A stretch of 61,846 bases of DNA from Rhodospirillaceae bacterium (GTDB lineage: Bacteria; Pseudomonadota; Alphaproteobacteria; MPNO01; UBA2964): the NCBI GenBank assembly GCA_002709075.1, contig PAPV01000021.1, positions 1 to 61,846 of the forward strand, in the 5' to 3' direction. The notes beneath the pieces were generated by a model. That model was not told where the DNA came from. It searched no databases and saw nothing but the letters and a program-made list of their open reading frames with translations. Positions within the stretch are counted from its first letter, which is position 1, and each line of letters begins with the position of its first letter. This document shows, piece after piece, positions 47,824 through 57,567 of this stretch. The position numbers were made by a program, and so were the translations under genes.

Positions 47824-49680
47824 TTACGCAGCTTTGTTCTTTCCGCGGCGAATAAATTTTGAAAGCCACTCATCTTCTTCTTCGAAAAGCTCAGCAAGTT
47901 TCTCCATCATTGTGCCGCCAAGTTGTTCTGCATCCATTATTGTTACAGCTCGACGGTAGTAGCGGGTAACATCATGACCAATTCCAATAGCAATGATTTC
48001 TGCAGGTGATCGAGTTTCAATGTATTCAATTACAGAACGAAGGTGATTCTCTAGGAAGTTTCCCTGATTAACAGATAGGGTCGAGTCGTCCACCGGAGCG
48101 CCATCAGATATAACCATCAAAATCTGACGTTGTTCAGGTCTTATCATTAAACGATTATGCGCCCACAAAAGTGCCTCACCATCAATATTTTCTTTCAGTA
48201 GACCCTCTCTTAACATTAACCCTAAACTTTTACGCGCTCGCCGGTATGGTGAATCGGCACTTTTATAAACAATATGTCTGAGATCATTAAGACGACCAGG
48301 AGAACTTGTTTTACCTTCAGCTAGCCATTTCTCCCGCGACTGACCACCCTTCCATGCCTTCGTGGTAAACCCTAATATTTCAACCTTTACGCCACAGCGC
48401 TCAAGCGTGCGCGCCAATATGTCAGCGCTCATTGCTGCCACAGATATTGGACGGCCTCTCATTGAACCCGAATTATCTATTAATAGAGTAACAACGGTGT
48501 CTCTAAATTCGGTTTCATGTTCCATTTTATATGAGAGGGCTTGCATCGGGTTTACAACAACTCTTGCTAGCCGTCCAGCATCTAGTAGTCCTTCCTCGAG
48601 ATCAAATTCCCAAGAACGGGACTGTTTTGCCATTAAGCGACGTTGAAGACGATTAGCTAATCTACCAATAATTCCCTGATGAATGCTTAATTGCTGATCT
48701 AAATGGTGTCTTAGACGCAACAGTTCCTCATCCTCACAAAGATCGGCAGCTTCAATTTCTTCATCAAATTCCTGAGAGAAAATTTTATAATTGATACGCT
48801 TACCAGTCGCGCCGTTGGCATCACGACGCTGTTTTTCGCTATCAGCCTGGTCAGAATCATCCTCTCCAGCTACTTGATCATCTTCGATTTGCTCTGCACC
48901 ATCTTCTTCGTCTTCCTCACTTTCATCCCCATCTACGCTCTCTGCGTTTTCCTCTGCCTCACTCTCATCATCCGAATCATCATTCTCATCTTCATCGGGA
49001 GATTCTTCACTAATTTCCTCATCACCTTCTTCCTCATCTTCCATGTCATAAAGATCAAGATGAACCATTATTTTATCAAGCGCTTTCGCAAATTCCTCTT
49101 GATTCGATAGTTTTTCCTGCAAATCGTCAAAATCGTCTCCAATACGATTTTCAAGCCAATCCCTCCAATACCCTAAGGCATTTTTTGCAGAAGCTGGTAA
49201 TTCTTCCCCCATTAGAATTTCACGGCTTAATAATCCCACTGCATCCGAAAGTTCGATATCTGCCTTGTCGCAGACCCTCGAAAAGCCTTTCTCTTTGCAT
49301 TTTTCTTGAAATGCCGCGCGCAAATTTTTTGAACAGCCTCTGAATTCGCTCGAGCCAAGCGTCTCTACTCGTACCTGTTCGAACGAGTCAAATACAGCTC
49401 GGGCTTCTTGCCCAGCCGGCGCAAAACTCCGATGGACTTTATCATCATGAAATCTTAATCGTAAAGCCATTGCATCTGCTGCACCTCTTATCTGTGCCAC
49501 ATCATCTTTAGTCATCAGACGCGGAGGTGCGGGAAGGCGTGCAGTATTACCAACCATTCTAGCTTCTGAACCAAATGCAACCTGAAGTTCTTCGTTTTCT
49601 GAAATAGCGCGCATTGCTGCAGCAGTTATGCGGCGAAATTCTTCCGAGGGGTTTTCATCACTAGCCATGTATAATGCCAA
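47824..49680 (-). CDS. cobT: Aerobic cobaltochelatase subunit CobT
   Basis: A 618-residue CobT, close to the family length. The N-terminal region (1-205) has [20 protein letters not shown] very acidic, low-complexity segment follows at about residues 210-285. A C-terminal von Willebrand factor A domain carries the metal-ion site ([21 protein letters not shown], about 402-422). With CobS it forms the AAA+/VWA chaperone that drives CobN to insert cobalt in aerobic B12 synthesis. CobN is not in the window. It lies 33 bases after cobS. Confidence 0.96.
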   Translation of the reverse strand: MALYMASDENPSEEFRRITAAAMRAISENEELQVAFGSEARMVGNTARLPAPPRLMTKDDVAQIRGAADAMALRLRFHDDKVHRSFAPAGQEARAVFDSFEQVRVETLGSSEFRGCSKNLRAAFQEKCKEKGFSRVCDKADIELSDAVGLLSREILMGEELPASAKNALGYWRDWLENRIGDDFDDLQEKLSNQEEFAKALDKIMVHLDLYDMEDEEEGDEEISEESPDEDENDDSDDESEAEENAESVDGDESEEDEEDGAEQIEDDQVAGEDDSDQADSEKQRRDANGATGKRINYKIFSQEFDEEIEAADLCEDEELLRLRHHLDQQLSIHQGIIGRLANRLQRRLMAKQSRSWEFDLEEGLLDAGRLARVVVNPMQALSYKMEHETEFRDTVVTLLIDNSGSMRGRPISVAAMSADILARTLERCGVKVEILGFTTKAWKGGQSREKWLAEGKTSSPGRLNDLRHIVYKSADSPYRRARKSLGLMLREGLLKENIDGEALLWAHNRLMIRPEQRQILMVISDGAPVDDSTLSVNQGNFLENHLRSVIEYIETRSPAEIIAIGIGHDVTRYYRRAVTIMDAEQLGGTMMEKLAELFEEEDEWLSKFIRRGKNKAA

Positions 49681-49713
49681 ACCTATTGTTTTTTTATATT
49701 TTGCCTGAACAAT

Positions 49714-50712
49714 TTAACCAGCTTCTGCCTGCGATGTTTGGTATTCAGGTAACTCATCCCCAAAACAACGTTGATAATATTCAGCAACAGTTGTGCGCTC
49801 AAGTTCATCACATTTATTAATAAATGTCATACGGTATGCAGTGGCGACATCATTAAAAATCTGCGCATTCTCTGCCCATGTGATGACCGTTCTGGGGGAC
49901 ATCACCGTTGAAATATCACCAGCCATAAAGCCAGACCGCGATAGATCAGCCACCCGCACCATACTAGAAATGGTCTTCTTTCCTTCTTCATTATCAAATT
50001 CTGGGGTTTTTGCCAAAACGATCTGGCATTCGACTTCATGTGGCAAATAGTTTAACGTAGTAACTAGGTTCCAGCGATCCATTTGAGCTTGATTTATTTG
50101 CTGCGTGCCGTGATAGAGCCCGGTAGTATCTCCGAGTCCAACTGTATTAGCTGTAGAGAATAGGCGAAAACCTCTGTGTGTGTGGATTACTCTATTTTGA
50201 TCCAACAGAGTCATCTTACCATCGGACTCAAGAATCCGTTGAATAACAAACATAACATCAGGACGCCCGGCATCATATTCATCAAATACAAGTGCAACTG
50301 GGTGCTGAATTGCCCAAGGCAGTATTCCTTCACGGAACTCCGTAATCTGCTGACCATCCTTGAGTACAATTGCATCCTTTCCAATCAGATCAATTCTACT
50401 TATATGGCTATCCAAATTAACTCGTATACATGGCCAGTTTAGTCGTGAGGCGACCTGTTCTATGTGCGTCGACTTACCGGTGCCGTGATAACCCTGCACC
50501 ATCAACCGGCGATTGTATGAAAATGCCGCTAAAATTGCCAAAGTAGTTTCTTTATCAAAAAAATATGCGGCATCCTCTTCAGGAACATACTCGGTCTTCT
50601 TTTTAAAAGCCGGCACCTTCATATCGATGTCTATACCGAATGTCTTACGTACATCAACTTCCGTATCCGGAAGATCTATGCCCAGAGTATTAATACCGTC
50701 AGAACCAGACAA
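49714..50712 (-). CDS. cobS: Aerobic cobaltochelatase subunit CobS
   Basis: A 332-residue AAA+ ATPase. Walker A is [15 protein letters not shown] (about residues 72-86), Walker B is [14 protein letters not shown] (about 138-151), and the sensor region [14 protein letters not shown] follows. The N-terminal extension has [20 protein letters not shown]. It forms a ring with CobT to power cobalt insertion into hydrogenobyrinate a,c-diamide. An ATG at 50712 has GGAG upstream. No cobalamin riboswitch is apparent in the 183-base upstream gap. Confidence 0.96.
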   Translation of the reverse strand: MSGSDGINTLGIDLPDTEVDVRKTFGIDIDMKVPAFKKKTEYVPEEDAAYFFDKETTLAILAAFSYNRRLMVQGYHGTGKSTHIEQVASRLNWPCIRVNLDSHISRIDLIGKDAIVLKDGQQITEFREGILPWAIQHPVALVFDEYDAGRPDVMFVIQRILESDGKMTLLDQNRVIHTHRGFRLFSTANTVGLGDTTGLYHGTQQINQAQMDRWNLVTTLNYLPHEVECQIVLAKTPEFDNEEGKKTISSMVRVADLSRSGFMAGDISTVMSPRTVITWAENAQIFNDVATAYRMTFINKCDELERTTVAEYYQRCFGDELPEYQTSQAEAG

Positions 50713-50895
50713 GGCTCACGCTCCTTTTTAAATTGATACACATAACCTATCACGTCGTAGTAACTCAAAAAAAATTTCTGATACCATGTAGCCGACTGTC
50801 AGAAAAGACCGGACGGAAAGGGTAAGAAATTCCAACGATCATAGTATATAATCCTACGAAATCTAGCCATTAATACCCCCTAATCGGAATAACTT

Positions 50896-51645
50896 TCAAA
50901 AACCCTGAGACAAAATACGCCAAATAAGCCTAACCTCTATCAAGATCAATAGTCCTATAATGATAAAATTAAAACCACGATCAGAAAAAAAACGGGATAA
51001 TCTTACCGCTAACGGCAGAAAAATTATTATCGGCACGCAAGCCAAAAAACTCTCGTAGGCACGCTCGACATTGATAAGCCCCAAAAATAAGAATGATATG
51101 AACTGTGTTAGAGCAAAAATTTGAAATAACACAGAAATAACGAAAACATACTGAGGTTGTTTTAAATTCAACGAATGCACAAATGGGGCTAATATTGGTC
51201 CAGCCGTTCCTACTGCCCCTTGTATCAGACCTGCTATGGCAACAACAATTACCATTTTATGTCTACCGGCGCTATTGGATCTTAGCAACTTTTTTTTAAA
51301 AAATAGCGACAGAAGATAACCCCCAAGCCAAATTGCAAGAAATAGCAGTAAGTAGCTGGGAGCAACAGTTGTTAATACTAATGATCCACATATCACTCCT
51401 ATGACGCCTGCTGAACATACCAACTGAAAATTTTTTATACGAACAGCATATTTCCTGTAAGTCCATATCAGCCACATGTTCAAAAATACACCAGGTATAA
51501 TCATAATGGCGACAGCACGATCAATGTCCATGAAACTGGCCATTACCGGGATTGCAATTAAAGGCAAACCCAATCCTGAAATTCCTTTTACGAGTGAACC
51601 GACTGCAAGGGCAGAAAAAATTATAATCAAGGATTCATGTAACAT
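50896..51645 (-). CDS. TauE/SafE family membrane permease
   Basis: A 249-residue hydrophobic protein with about eight helices. The duplicated TauE/SafE pattern is seen in SLVKGISGLGLPLIAIPVMASFMD (about residues 17-40) and in AGLIQGAVGTAGPILAPFVHSL (about 137-158). The substrate is unknown (sulfite or sulfonate-type anions in known relatives). It is only distantly similar to the TauE gene at 445. It stands alone, divergent from asnB. Confidence 0.85.
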   Translation of the reverse strand: MLHESLIIIFSALAVGSLVKGISGLGLPLIAIPVMASFMDIDRAVAIMIIPGVFLNMWLIWTYRKYAVRIKNFQLVCSAGVIGVICGSLVLTTVAPSYLLLFLAIWLGGYLLSLFFKKKLLRSNSAGRHKMVIVVAIAGLIQGAVGTAGPILAPFVHSLNLKQPQYVFVISVLFQIFALTQFISFLFLGLINVERAYESFLACVPIIIFLPLAVRLSRFFSDRGFNFIIIGLLILIEVRLIWRILSQGF

Positions 51646-51856
51646 CTGAAAATAAGATAAAAATTTTAATATTATTGTGGCTAGGACAATCGAGCTACAA
51701 TAAATAATCTAAGATAATAAAAAATTATATACATTTAATTTACGTTGCAAAAAGCAGAATTTGTATCTTATGGTCGCGGGACCTTTGTGAGACCAATAGT
51801 TAGTTCAATATTAGAAAAAACTAGGTAGTGAATTAATGAAAAAGAGTTGTAATTAA

Positions 51857-53794
51857 ATGTGCGGTATAGGCGGTGTTTGGACCCCAAGTCCAATTATATC
51901 TAAACCTAAATTTGAGAGATGTCTTTGGGATATGGTTGCGACCTTGCGTCACCGTGGTCCAGATGGGGAAGGTATATGGACAGATGGGTCCATTGGCCTC
52001 GCACATACCAGATTAGCAGTGCTTGATCTCAGTGAAGCCGGAGCACAACCAATGGCAGACTGGGAAAAGATCAACTTCATTTCATATAATGGTGAAATTT
52101 ATAACTATGTATCACTCAGAAATGAGCTTAAAAACCTTGGGTTTCACTTTCGTTCTAAAACCGACACCGAGGTTATACTGGCAGGATACCAAAAATGGGG
52201 AGTTGATATACTTAATAAGTTAACTGGAATGTTTGCGATTGCACTATGGGACTCCAAAAACAAAACATTACTTTTGGCACGAGACCGCTTTGGAAAAAAA
52301 CCCCTATACTATTCATGGAAACAAAATTGTTTGTATTTTGGTTCTGAGATCAAAAGCATACTTGCTGGTTCGCGAATGAAACCAAAAGCAGACATTAACG
52401 CCATAGATCAATATCTTACGTATCAATACGTTCCAGGAGTCAAAACAGGTTTCGAAGGAATTAGTAAGGTTCGACCGGGTTGCTACTTAGTGATTAAGCC
52501 TGATGGCTTAGTAATCGAAAAAACTTATTGGAAACCAACCAAACCACCAGAGATAAAAAACAGGTCAGAAAAAGAAATTAGTGAGGAAATTCTGCTAAAA
52601 TTTGATATTGCTGTAGCTGATAGAATGGTATCAGATGTTCCAATTGGTGCATTTTTATCAGGTGGAATTGACTCAGCGTCTATAGTTGCGTCCATGGCAA
52701 AGAATTCCACACAGCCAATAAAAACCTTTACCATGGGGTTTGAGGAACCAAATTTTGATGAACGACAGTTGGCTAATTTAGTAGCGGAGAAATATCAAAC
52801 AGATCATTATGAACATGTTATAAAACCAGACGTAATTAATATTCTCGATAAATTGGTATGGCACTATGGAGTTCCATTCGCTGACTCATCATCAATATCA
52901 AGTTTTTGTGTTGCAGAATTAGCTCGCAAACATGTTACTGTGGCTTTAAGTGGTGATGGAGGCGATGAAATATTTCTTGGATATTCGAGATATGCTGCTA
53001 CGAAGCTTGCTGGCTATCTAGATAAAATGCCAAGATTTATTTTGAATTCATTAGCAGCGTTTGGAAGCTGTTTTCCTTTTCAAAAAATTGATTATAAAAA
53101 AGTGAGATACGCCGAGAGGTTCCTTTCTGAAATATTGAATGTTCCATACAGGCGTTATGGGAATTGGATTTGTTTTTTCTCAAATCAAGCCAAATCTGAA
53201 TTATATACTGAAGCATTTTTGAACCATGATAGAGACAAGGATTTCAAATTAATTGCACCCTATTTCGTAACAAACACAGATCCCCCCGAGGCCAACGCCG
53301 CGTGGAGCGATATTCACAATTATTTACCAGATAATCTGCTGGTAAAAACTGATATTGCTACAATGGCATATGGTTTAGAGGCTCGATCACCATTCCTTGA
53401 TCATCATTTTTTTGATTTTGCACTCTCAATTCCAAGTTTTCAAAAAATGCAGGGGCTTAAAATGAAATCTTTGTTAAAAAGAACAATGATAGATCGTTTA
53501 CCTACTAATACATTGAAAGCTCCAAAAGCAGGTTTTGGTGTTCCTGTTGAAAGATGGTTTAAAAAGGAATTAAAGAATATTGCATATGATACACTTTTAT
53601 CAAAACGCTCATTAGAACGTGGATTATTTGAAAAATCAGGAATTCAAAAACTATTAGACGACCATGTATTAGGTCTTAGCAGAAATCAGAATCGTCTATG
53701 GGCCCTACTCTTTCTTGAGTTGTGGTTCCGTATGTGGATCGACTCTCCAACTATTCCCAATAAACCATCAGGACAAACATTAAAAGTTCTCTGA
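51857..53794 (+). CDS. asnB: Asparagine synthase (glutamine-hydrolysing)
   Basis: A 645-residue two-domain enzyme. The N-terminal glutaminase starts MCGIGGVW with the catalytic Cys2 and has LRHRGPDGEGIW and SYNGEIYNY. The C-terminal synthetase has the pyrophosphate loop FLSGGIDSASIV (about residues 264-275). It is longer than E. coli AsnB (554) and resembles the form found beside polysaccharide or natural-product genes, so the acceptor may not be free aspartate. It is followed by ubiD after 78 bases. Confidence 0.9.
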   Translation: MCGIGGVWTPSPIISKPKFERCLWDMVATLRHRGPDGEGIWTDGSIGLAHTRLAVLDLSEAGAQPMADWEKINFISYNGEIYNYVSLRNELKNLGFHFRSKTDTEVILAGYQKWGVDILNKLTGMFAIALWDSKNKTLLLARDRFGKKPLYYSWKQNCLYFGSEIKSILAGSRMKPKADINAIDQYLTYQYVPGVKTGFEGISKVRPGCYLVIKPDGLVIEKTYWKPTKPPEIKNRSEKEISEEILLKFDIAVADRMVSDVPIGAFLSGGIDSASIVASMAKNSTQPIKTFTMGFEEPNFDERQLANLVAEKYQTDHYEHVIKPDVINILDKLVWHYGVPFADSSSISSFCVAELARKHVTVALSGDGGDEIFLGYSRYAATKLAGYLDKMPRFILNSLAAFGSCFPFQKIDYKKVRYAERFLSEILNVPYRRYGNWICFFSNQAKSELYTEAFLNHDRDKDFKLIAPYFVTNTDPPEANAAWSDIHNYLPDNLLVKTDIATMAYGLEARSPFLDHHFFDFALSIPSFQKMQGLKMKSLLKRTMIDRLPTNTLKAPKAGFGVPVERWFKKELKNIAYDTLLSKRSLERGLFEKSGIQKLLDDHVLGLSRNQNRLWALLFLELWFRMWIDSPTIPNKPSGQTLKVL

Positions 53795-53872
53795 TACTTA
53801 GTCGAAAAAAGTGTGTATTTGGAACTAACTCCTCGTTATTATAATAATTCAAAATCTTCGAGAGAAAAAACT

Positions 53873-55390
53873 ATGAATGTCAAACACCGCAACACACAAA
53901 ACCAACCCATTCAAGATTTGCGACAATGGCTAGATGCAGTTGAAAAGATCGGAGAACTAGTAAAGGTTTCCAAACCCGTCAGTCGGGACCAAGAGATGAG
54001 TGCAATTGGTTACCTTCTTGCTAAGCAGGAAACTTCTCCCACTGTTCTATTTGAAACAATTAAAGATTTTGACAACAGCACTGTAAATGCTCGTTTATTG
54101 TGGAACCTTGCAGGGCCGAGCCTCAAAAGAATAGCTATTACTATGGGAGAGGACCCAGATATTCCCACAGTGGAACTTATAAAAAATGTAAAATCGAAAT
54201 TGCTTAAGCGGGTTCCCCCCAAAGAAATCAATGCAGAAGAGGCAGCTATATTTGAAAATTCACTTTATGACGATGATATAAATCTTGATAAGTTTCCAAT
54301 ACCCAAACATTGGCCTCTTGATGGTGGTCGTTACCCTGGGACTGCTGACTGCGTAATAACGCGCGATCCTGAAACCGGTTACATAAATGTTGGCACATAC
54401 CGAATGATGCAACAGGGAAAAAAACATGCCGGGCTATACCTTTCCCCTGGAAAGGACGCCCGCTTGCATATGGAAAGAGCTTGGGAAAATGGATCTTCAT
54501 TAGAGGTTGCTGCTGCGTGGGGTGTAGACCCAATCTTTATGCTAGTTGGATCTCAAGGATTTCCAAAAAATGTCTCAGAATACGAATTTATCGGAGGTAT
54601 AAGAGGTCAAGCGGTTGAAGTTGTTCGAGGTAAACGAACAAGCTTGTTGTTACCTGCCAACGCAGAAATAGTTGTAGAGGGGACTATTCATCCTAAAGCA
54701 ATGAAAAACGAAGGCCCATTCGGAGAGTTCACAGGGTATTATGGTAAACCCGAAGGTGAAGCTCCATTAGTTGAATTAACAGCATTACATTTCCGAGACC
54801 AACCAATCATGACTAATGCGCTCATGGCAGATTATCCATCTTGCGAACAATCAGGATTTTTTGCGATTGTTCGGTCTGCACGAATATGGAATGACTTTGA
54901 TAAACTTGGTATCGCAGGAGTGAAGTCAATTTATTGTCACCCTGCAGCAGCCGGTGGCTGGGGAATGACGTGTGTTAGCATAGAACAGCGTTATGCTGGG
55001 CATGCAGCACAAGTATTAGCGTTAGCAGCTCAAGTTCCGGGGGGGGCCTATTATACAAAATGGATAATTGTAGTCGATGAGGACATAGATCCGTCGGACA
55101 TGGACCAAGTAATATGGGCAATGTCCACTAGAAGCAATCCATCTGATGATGTTGAAATACTGAATAATACCTGGTCCACTCAGCTTGATCCCGCGCAATA
55201 TCCCGCAGAGAAAAGGCCATATGGTTCAAAGTGCCTGATAAATGCGTGTAAAAATCATCGACATATCAATGAATATTCAAAAAGGACAATGCTATCTAAG
55301 AGGATTTACAACTCTGTTGTGTCCGATTGGGAAAACCTTGGCCTCCCAGGCGTTCCTCCAACAATAGAAAATTTTGAAAAAGAAGTCTAA
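53873..55390 (+). CDS. UbiD-family decarboxylase
   Basis: A 505-residue prenylated-FMN-dependent (de)carboxylase of the UbiD family. Typical blocks are INVGTYRMMQQGKKHAGLYL (about residues 174-193), AWGVDPIFMLVGSQGFP near 219 and GPFGEFTGYYG (about 282-292), with the Glu-Arg-Glu catalytic set expected in these regions. Family members act on 4-hydroxy-3-polyprenylbenzoate or aromatic acids. The ATG at 53873 has GAGAG upstream; the frame extends to 53813 without support. UbiX, the maker of prFMN, is not in the window. Confidence 0.88.
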   Translation: MNVKHRNTQNQPIQDLRQWLDAVEKIGELVKVSKPVSRDQEMSAIGYLLAKQETSPTVLFETIKDFDNSTVNARLLWNLAGPSLKRIAITMGEDPDIPTVELIKNVKSKLLKRVPPKEINAEEAAIFENSLYDDDINLDKFPIPKHWPLDGGRYPGTADCVITRDPETGYINVGTYRMMQQGKKHAGLYLSPGKDARLHMERAWENGSSLEVAAAWGVDPIFMLVGSQGFPKNVSEYEFIGGIRGQAVEVVRGKRTSLLLPANAEIVVEGTIHPKAMKNEGPFGEFTGYYGKPEGEAPLVELTALHFRDQPIMTNALMADYPSCEQSGFFAIVRSARIWNDFDKLGIAGVKSIYCHPAAAGGWGMTCVSIEQRYAGHAAQVLALAAQVPGGAYYTKWIIVVDEDIDPSDMDQVIWAMSTRSNPSDDVEILNNTWSTQLDPAQYPAEKRPYGSKCLINACKNHRHINEYSKRTMLSKRIYNSVVSDWENLGLPGVPPTIENFEKEV

Positions 55391-55527
55391 AAAAAAACAG
55401 TATTAAATAAACTCTTTAATGAAGTGATTATAAAAAGAATAACACTGCAAAAACCAAACACGCAGCCAAGTCACACAATATAAAGATTTGCCTATAAAAT
55501 TTATACACTTAAACCCCGTTATTTTTC

Positions 55528-55776
55528 TCAATGAGGGGTTATTGTAACTATTTCGCCATTAACCAATGGACAAACTCGTTTAGAACCGTCTGATCCACAT
55601 TCACCACATTTAAATCCAATTTCCCCATATTCTACGTCAGGCAATCCCTGCTCCAACCATTCACTTGGAACCACCCCTTCCCATCTATCGCAGGACTCAC
55701 AATACAATCCAATACAGCACTCATGCTCAGCGAGATCGCTCATAGTATTTACTGTAACAGCAGCACAATTTTCCAT
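55528..55776 (-). CDS. Small Cys-rich protein, possible zinc ribbon
   Basis: An 82-residue soluble protein that I do not recognise. Eight cysteines are present: two CxxC-type pairs (CESC at 26-29 and CGEC at 57-60), a CC doublet at 20-21, Cys4 and Cys69. The spacing of about 27 residues between the two CxxC pairs suggests one zinc ribbon, with other cysteines extra. The central segment WEGVVPSEWLEQGLPDVEYGE is acidic. The ATG at 55776 gives this length; the frame is open to 55815. It stands alone between convergent or divergent neighbours. Confidence 0.6.
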   Translation of the reverse strand: MENCAAVTVNTMSDLAEHECCIGLYCESCDRWEGVVPSEWLEQGLPDVEYGEIGFKCGECGSDGSKRVCPLVNGEIVTITPH

Positions 55777-56061
55777 TTTATAACACCGTTTTACGCAAAT
55801 TAGTTTAAGGAACAAAATATGTGGTAATTAATAACATACTATAATACGCTTGAGTGAGTAGCATGGATGACATAATTTCACAAAAAGATGCAGTGTGATC
55901 TTCTATTGTGTTGGATAGCATTTTCAAATTTCTTCTACAATTGCATGACAGAAATATATCAAAGCTTTACACCTTACCCTTCACTAGAGAATATAAAGTC
56001 GGGTCCATTTGCGTAAATTAGGTCAAAATGTCGAATGTAAACCAAAATATGAATTAAGCTA

Positions 56062-57036
56062 TTGCTCAAACCAAAGATTGCAATAATTGGGGCGGGGTTA
56101 TCGGGCCTTTCTTGCGCGAAAAAACTATGCCTTGCTGGTTTTTCGCCTACTGTGATCGAAAAAAGTCGGGGAATCGGAGGACGACTATCAACGCGCAGAA
56201 TTGGCAACCAATTTTCTTTCGATCATGGAGCTCAATATGTTTCCTCAAATGGATATGATTTCAACTTATATCTTAACGAAGCCATGGAAAAAGGTGTCGC
56301 CGGAGAATGGTGCAGGATGCATTCAAATGCAAATGCAAAACCTAAATCAAAACCAAAAATCGTTGGGCTAAAAGGTATGAGCAATTTAGTTACTCCACTA
56401 GCTGAAAATTTAGACCTACATTTCAACTCAGCCGTAAAAAGTATTAATCCTCATAATAACGGCTGGGAAGTAGAAACAATTAACAAATTAGGTAAAACAA
56501 CATTTGATATTGTTGTAATCACGATACCAGCCCCCCAGGCAAGAGAATTGCTATCAACCCAATTAGTTATATCCTCAGATTTAAACAAAGTTCAGTTTTC
56601 TCCATGTTTAGCCGCAATGATAGCCTTTGAAGACAAAATCTCCATTGAAACAAATACATTTATGAGTCCGAATTCTGAATTAGCATGGTGTGCTCGAAAT
56701 AGCTCAAAACCCAATCAACAATTACTTCCTGATTGTTGGATAGTACATGCTAGTGCTGGTTGGAGCGAAAAAAATATTGATAGTTCAAAAGATGAGATTG
56801 CAAAAAATTTACTAAAAATATTTAGCAATACATTTCACATTAAATTACCGAAAGTCCAGTTTTTGGCAGGTCATAAATGGAGATATGCTTTTGCTTGCCT
56901 GCCGCTGAAAAAAGACTACATCCTCTCGTCTGAAAAAACTCTAATTGTAGGTGGGGACTGGTGTTTAGGCAATCGCGCTGAAGACGCCTACGACACAGGT
57001 CTTTCGATTGCGAGTTTTATTTCAAATACTTTCTAA
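56062..57036 (+). CDS. FAD-dependent amine-oxidase/renalase-like oxidoreductase
   Basis: A 324-residue flavoprotein. The FAD-binding motif is IAIIGAGLSGLSCAKKL (about residues 6-22), then IEKSRGIGGRLSTRR (about 32-46) and FDHGAQYVS. The C-terminal FAD contact is GGDWCLGNRAEDAYDTGLSIAS (about 298-319). It resembles bacterial renalase-like and NAD/FAD amine oxidoreductases. Substrate unknown. The start is TTG at 56062 with only a weak ribosome binding site. Confidence 0.87.
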   Translation: MLKPKIAIIGAGLSGLSCAKKLCLAGFSPTVIEKSRGIGGRLSTRRIGNQFSFDHGAQYVSSNGYDFNLYLNEAMEKGVAGEWCRMHSNANAKPKSKPKIVGLKGMSNLVTPLAENLDLHFNSAVKSINPHNNGWEVETINKLGKTTFDIVVITIPAPQARELLSTQLVISSDLNKVQFSPCLAAMIAFEDKISIETNTFMSPNSELAWCARNSSKPNQQLLPDCWIVHASAGWSEKNIDSSKDEIAKNLLKIFSNTFHIKLPKVQFLAGHKWRYAFACLPLKKDYILSSEKTLIVGGDWCLGNRAEDAYDTGLSIASFISNTF

Positions 57037-57154
57037 ATTTAGTGAAAAACCTAACTTATATAATTTTTGTTTAAATTCATTAAGAAAATTTCTTGCTCAC
57101 AAAACAATTTCGTTATTATTTTAAATGACTTAAATAATTCTTGGGTAGTCAATT

Positions 57155-57457
57155 ATGTACATAGCAATGAACCGTTTTAAAATAATGTTGGGTCGAGAAA
57201 AAGATTTTGAGGCAATTTGGACAGACAGAAAAACCTTCCTTAAGCAGGTGCCTGGTTTTATAAAATTCAATCTTATTAGAGGAACTACACAGGACGATCA
57301 TACATTGTATGCCTCACATAGTTCTTGGAACTCTTATACGGATTTTGAAAATTGGACAAAATCAGAGCAGTTTCGTGAAGCCCATGCAGGAGCTGGTAAG
57401 CATTCTTCACTCTATCTTGGACATCCCATTTTCGAAGGTTTCGAGGTAATTATTTAG
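57155..57457 (+). CDS. IsdG/HmuD-like haem-degrading monooxygenase
   Basis: A 100-residue ABM-fold (ferredoxin-like dimer) protein. It keeps the residues that define the IsdG class: Asn6 in YIAMNRF, Trp67 in FENWTKS and His77 in FREAH, matching Asn7, Trp67 and His77 of staphylococcal IsdG. PGFIKFNLIRG at about 33-43 is the family core. Such enzymes open haem to free iron. No haem-uptake genes are nearby. The ATG at 57155 stands 118 bases after the flavoprotein stop. Confidence 0.82.
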   Translation: MYIAMNRFKIMLGREKDFEAIWTDRKTFLKQVPGFIKFNLIRGTTQDDHTLYASHSSWNSYTDFENWTKSEQFREAHAGAGKHSSLYLGHPIFEGFEVII

Positions 57458-57501
57458 TGTCTGCGTTTTTATCTTCTCATAAAATTAATTACTTATCATT
57501 A

Positions 57502-57516
57502 TACACACCTTGTGTA
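57502..57516. promoter_or_regulatory. Perfect dyad upstream of the betaine ABC operon
   Basis: TACACA-CCT-TGTGTA is a perfect 15-base palindrome with its 3' end 51 bases before the substrate-binding protein ATG. It overlaps a possible -35 (TTGTGT, 57510-57515) that is 17 bases from GATACT at 57533-57538, so it could be an operator for a repressor of the transporter. Confidence 0.4.
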
Positions 57517-57567
57517 GATTGAAGTAATTCAGGATACTTAATTAAATTTTTTGGAGAAAAAAAAACA

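Noticed and set aside
48874-49110. Hydrophobic plus-strand frame inside cobT
   Set aside because: It is the antisense of the acidic low-complexity segment of CobT, which automatically reads as Ile/Phe/Leu-rich.
50713-50895. Cobalamin riboswitch ahead of cobS
   Set aside because: No B12-box-like or conserved core sequence could be seen in the 183-base gap.
51771-51795. GGTC/GACC hairpins upstream of asnB
   Set aside because: Four-base stems of this kind are expected by chance, and no T tract or other context supports a function.
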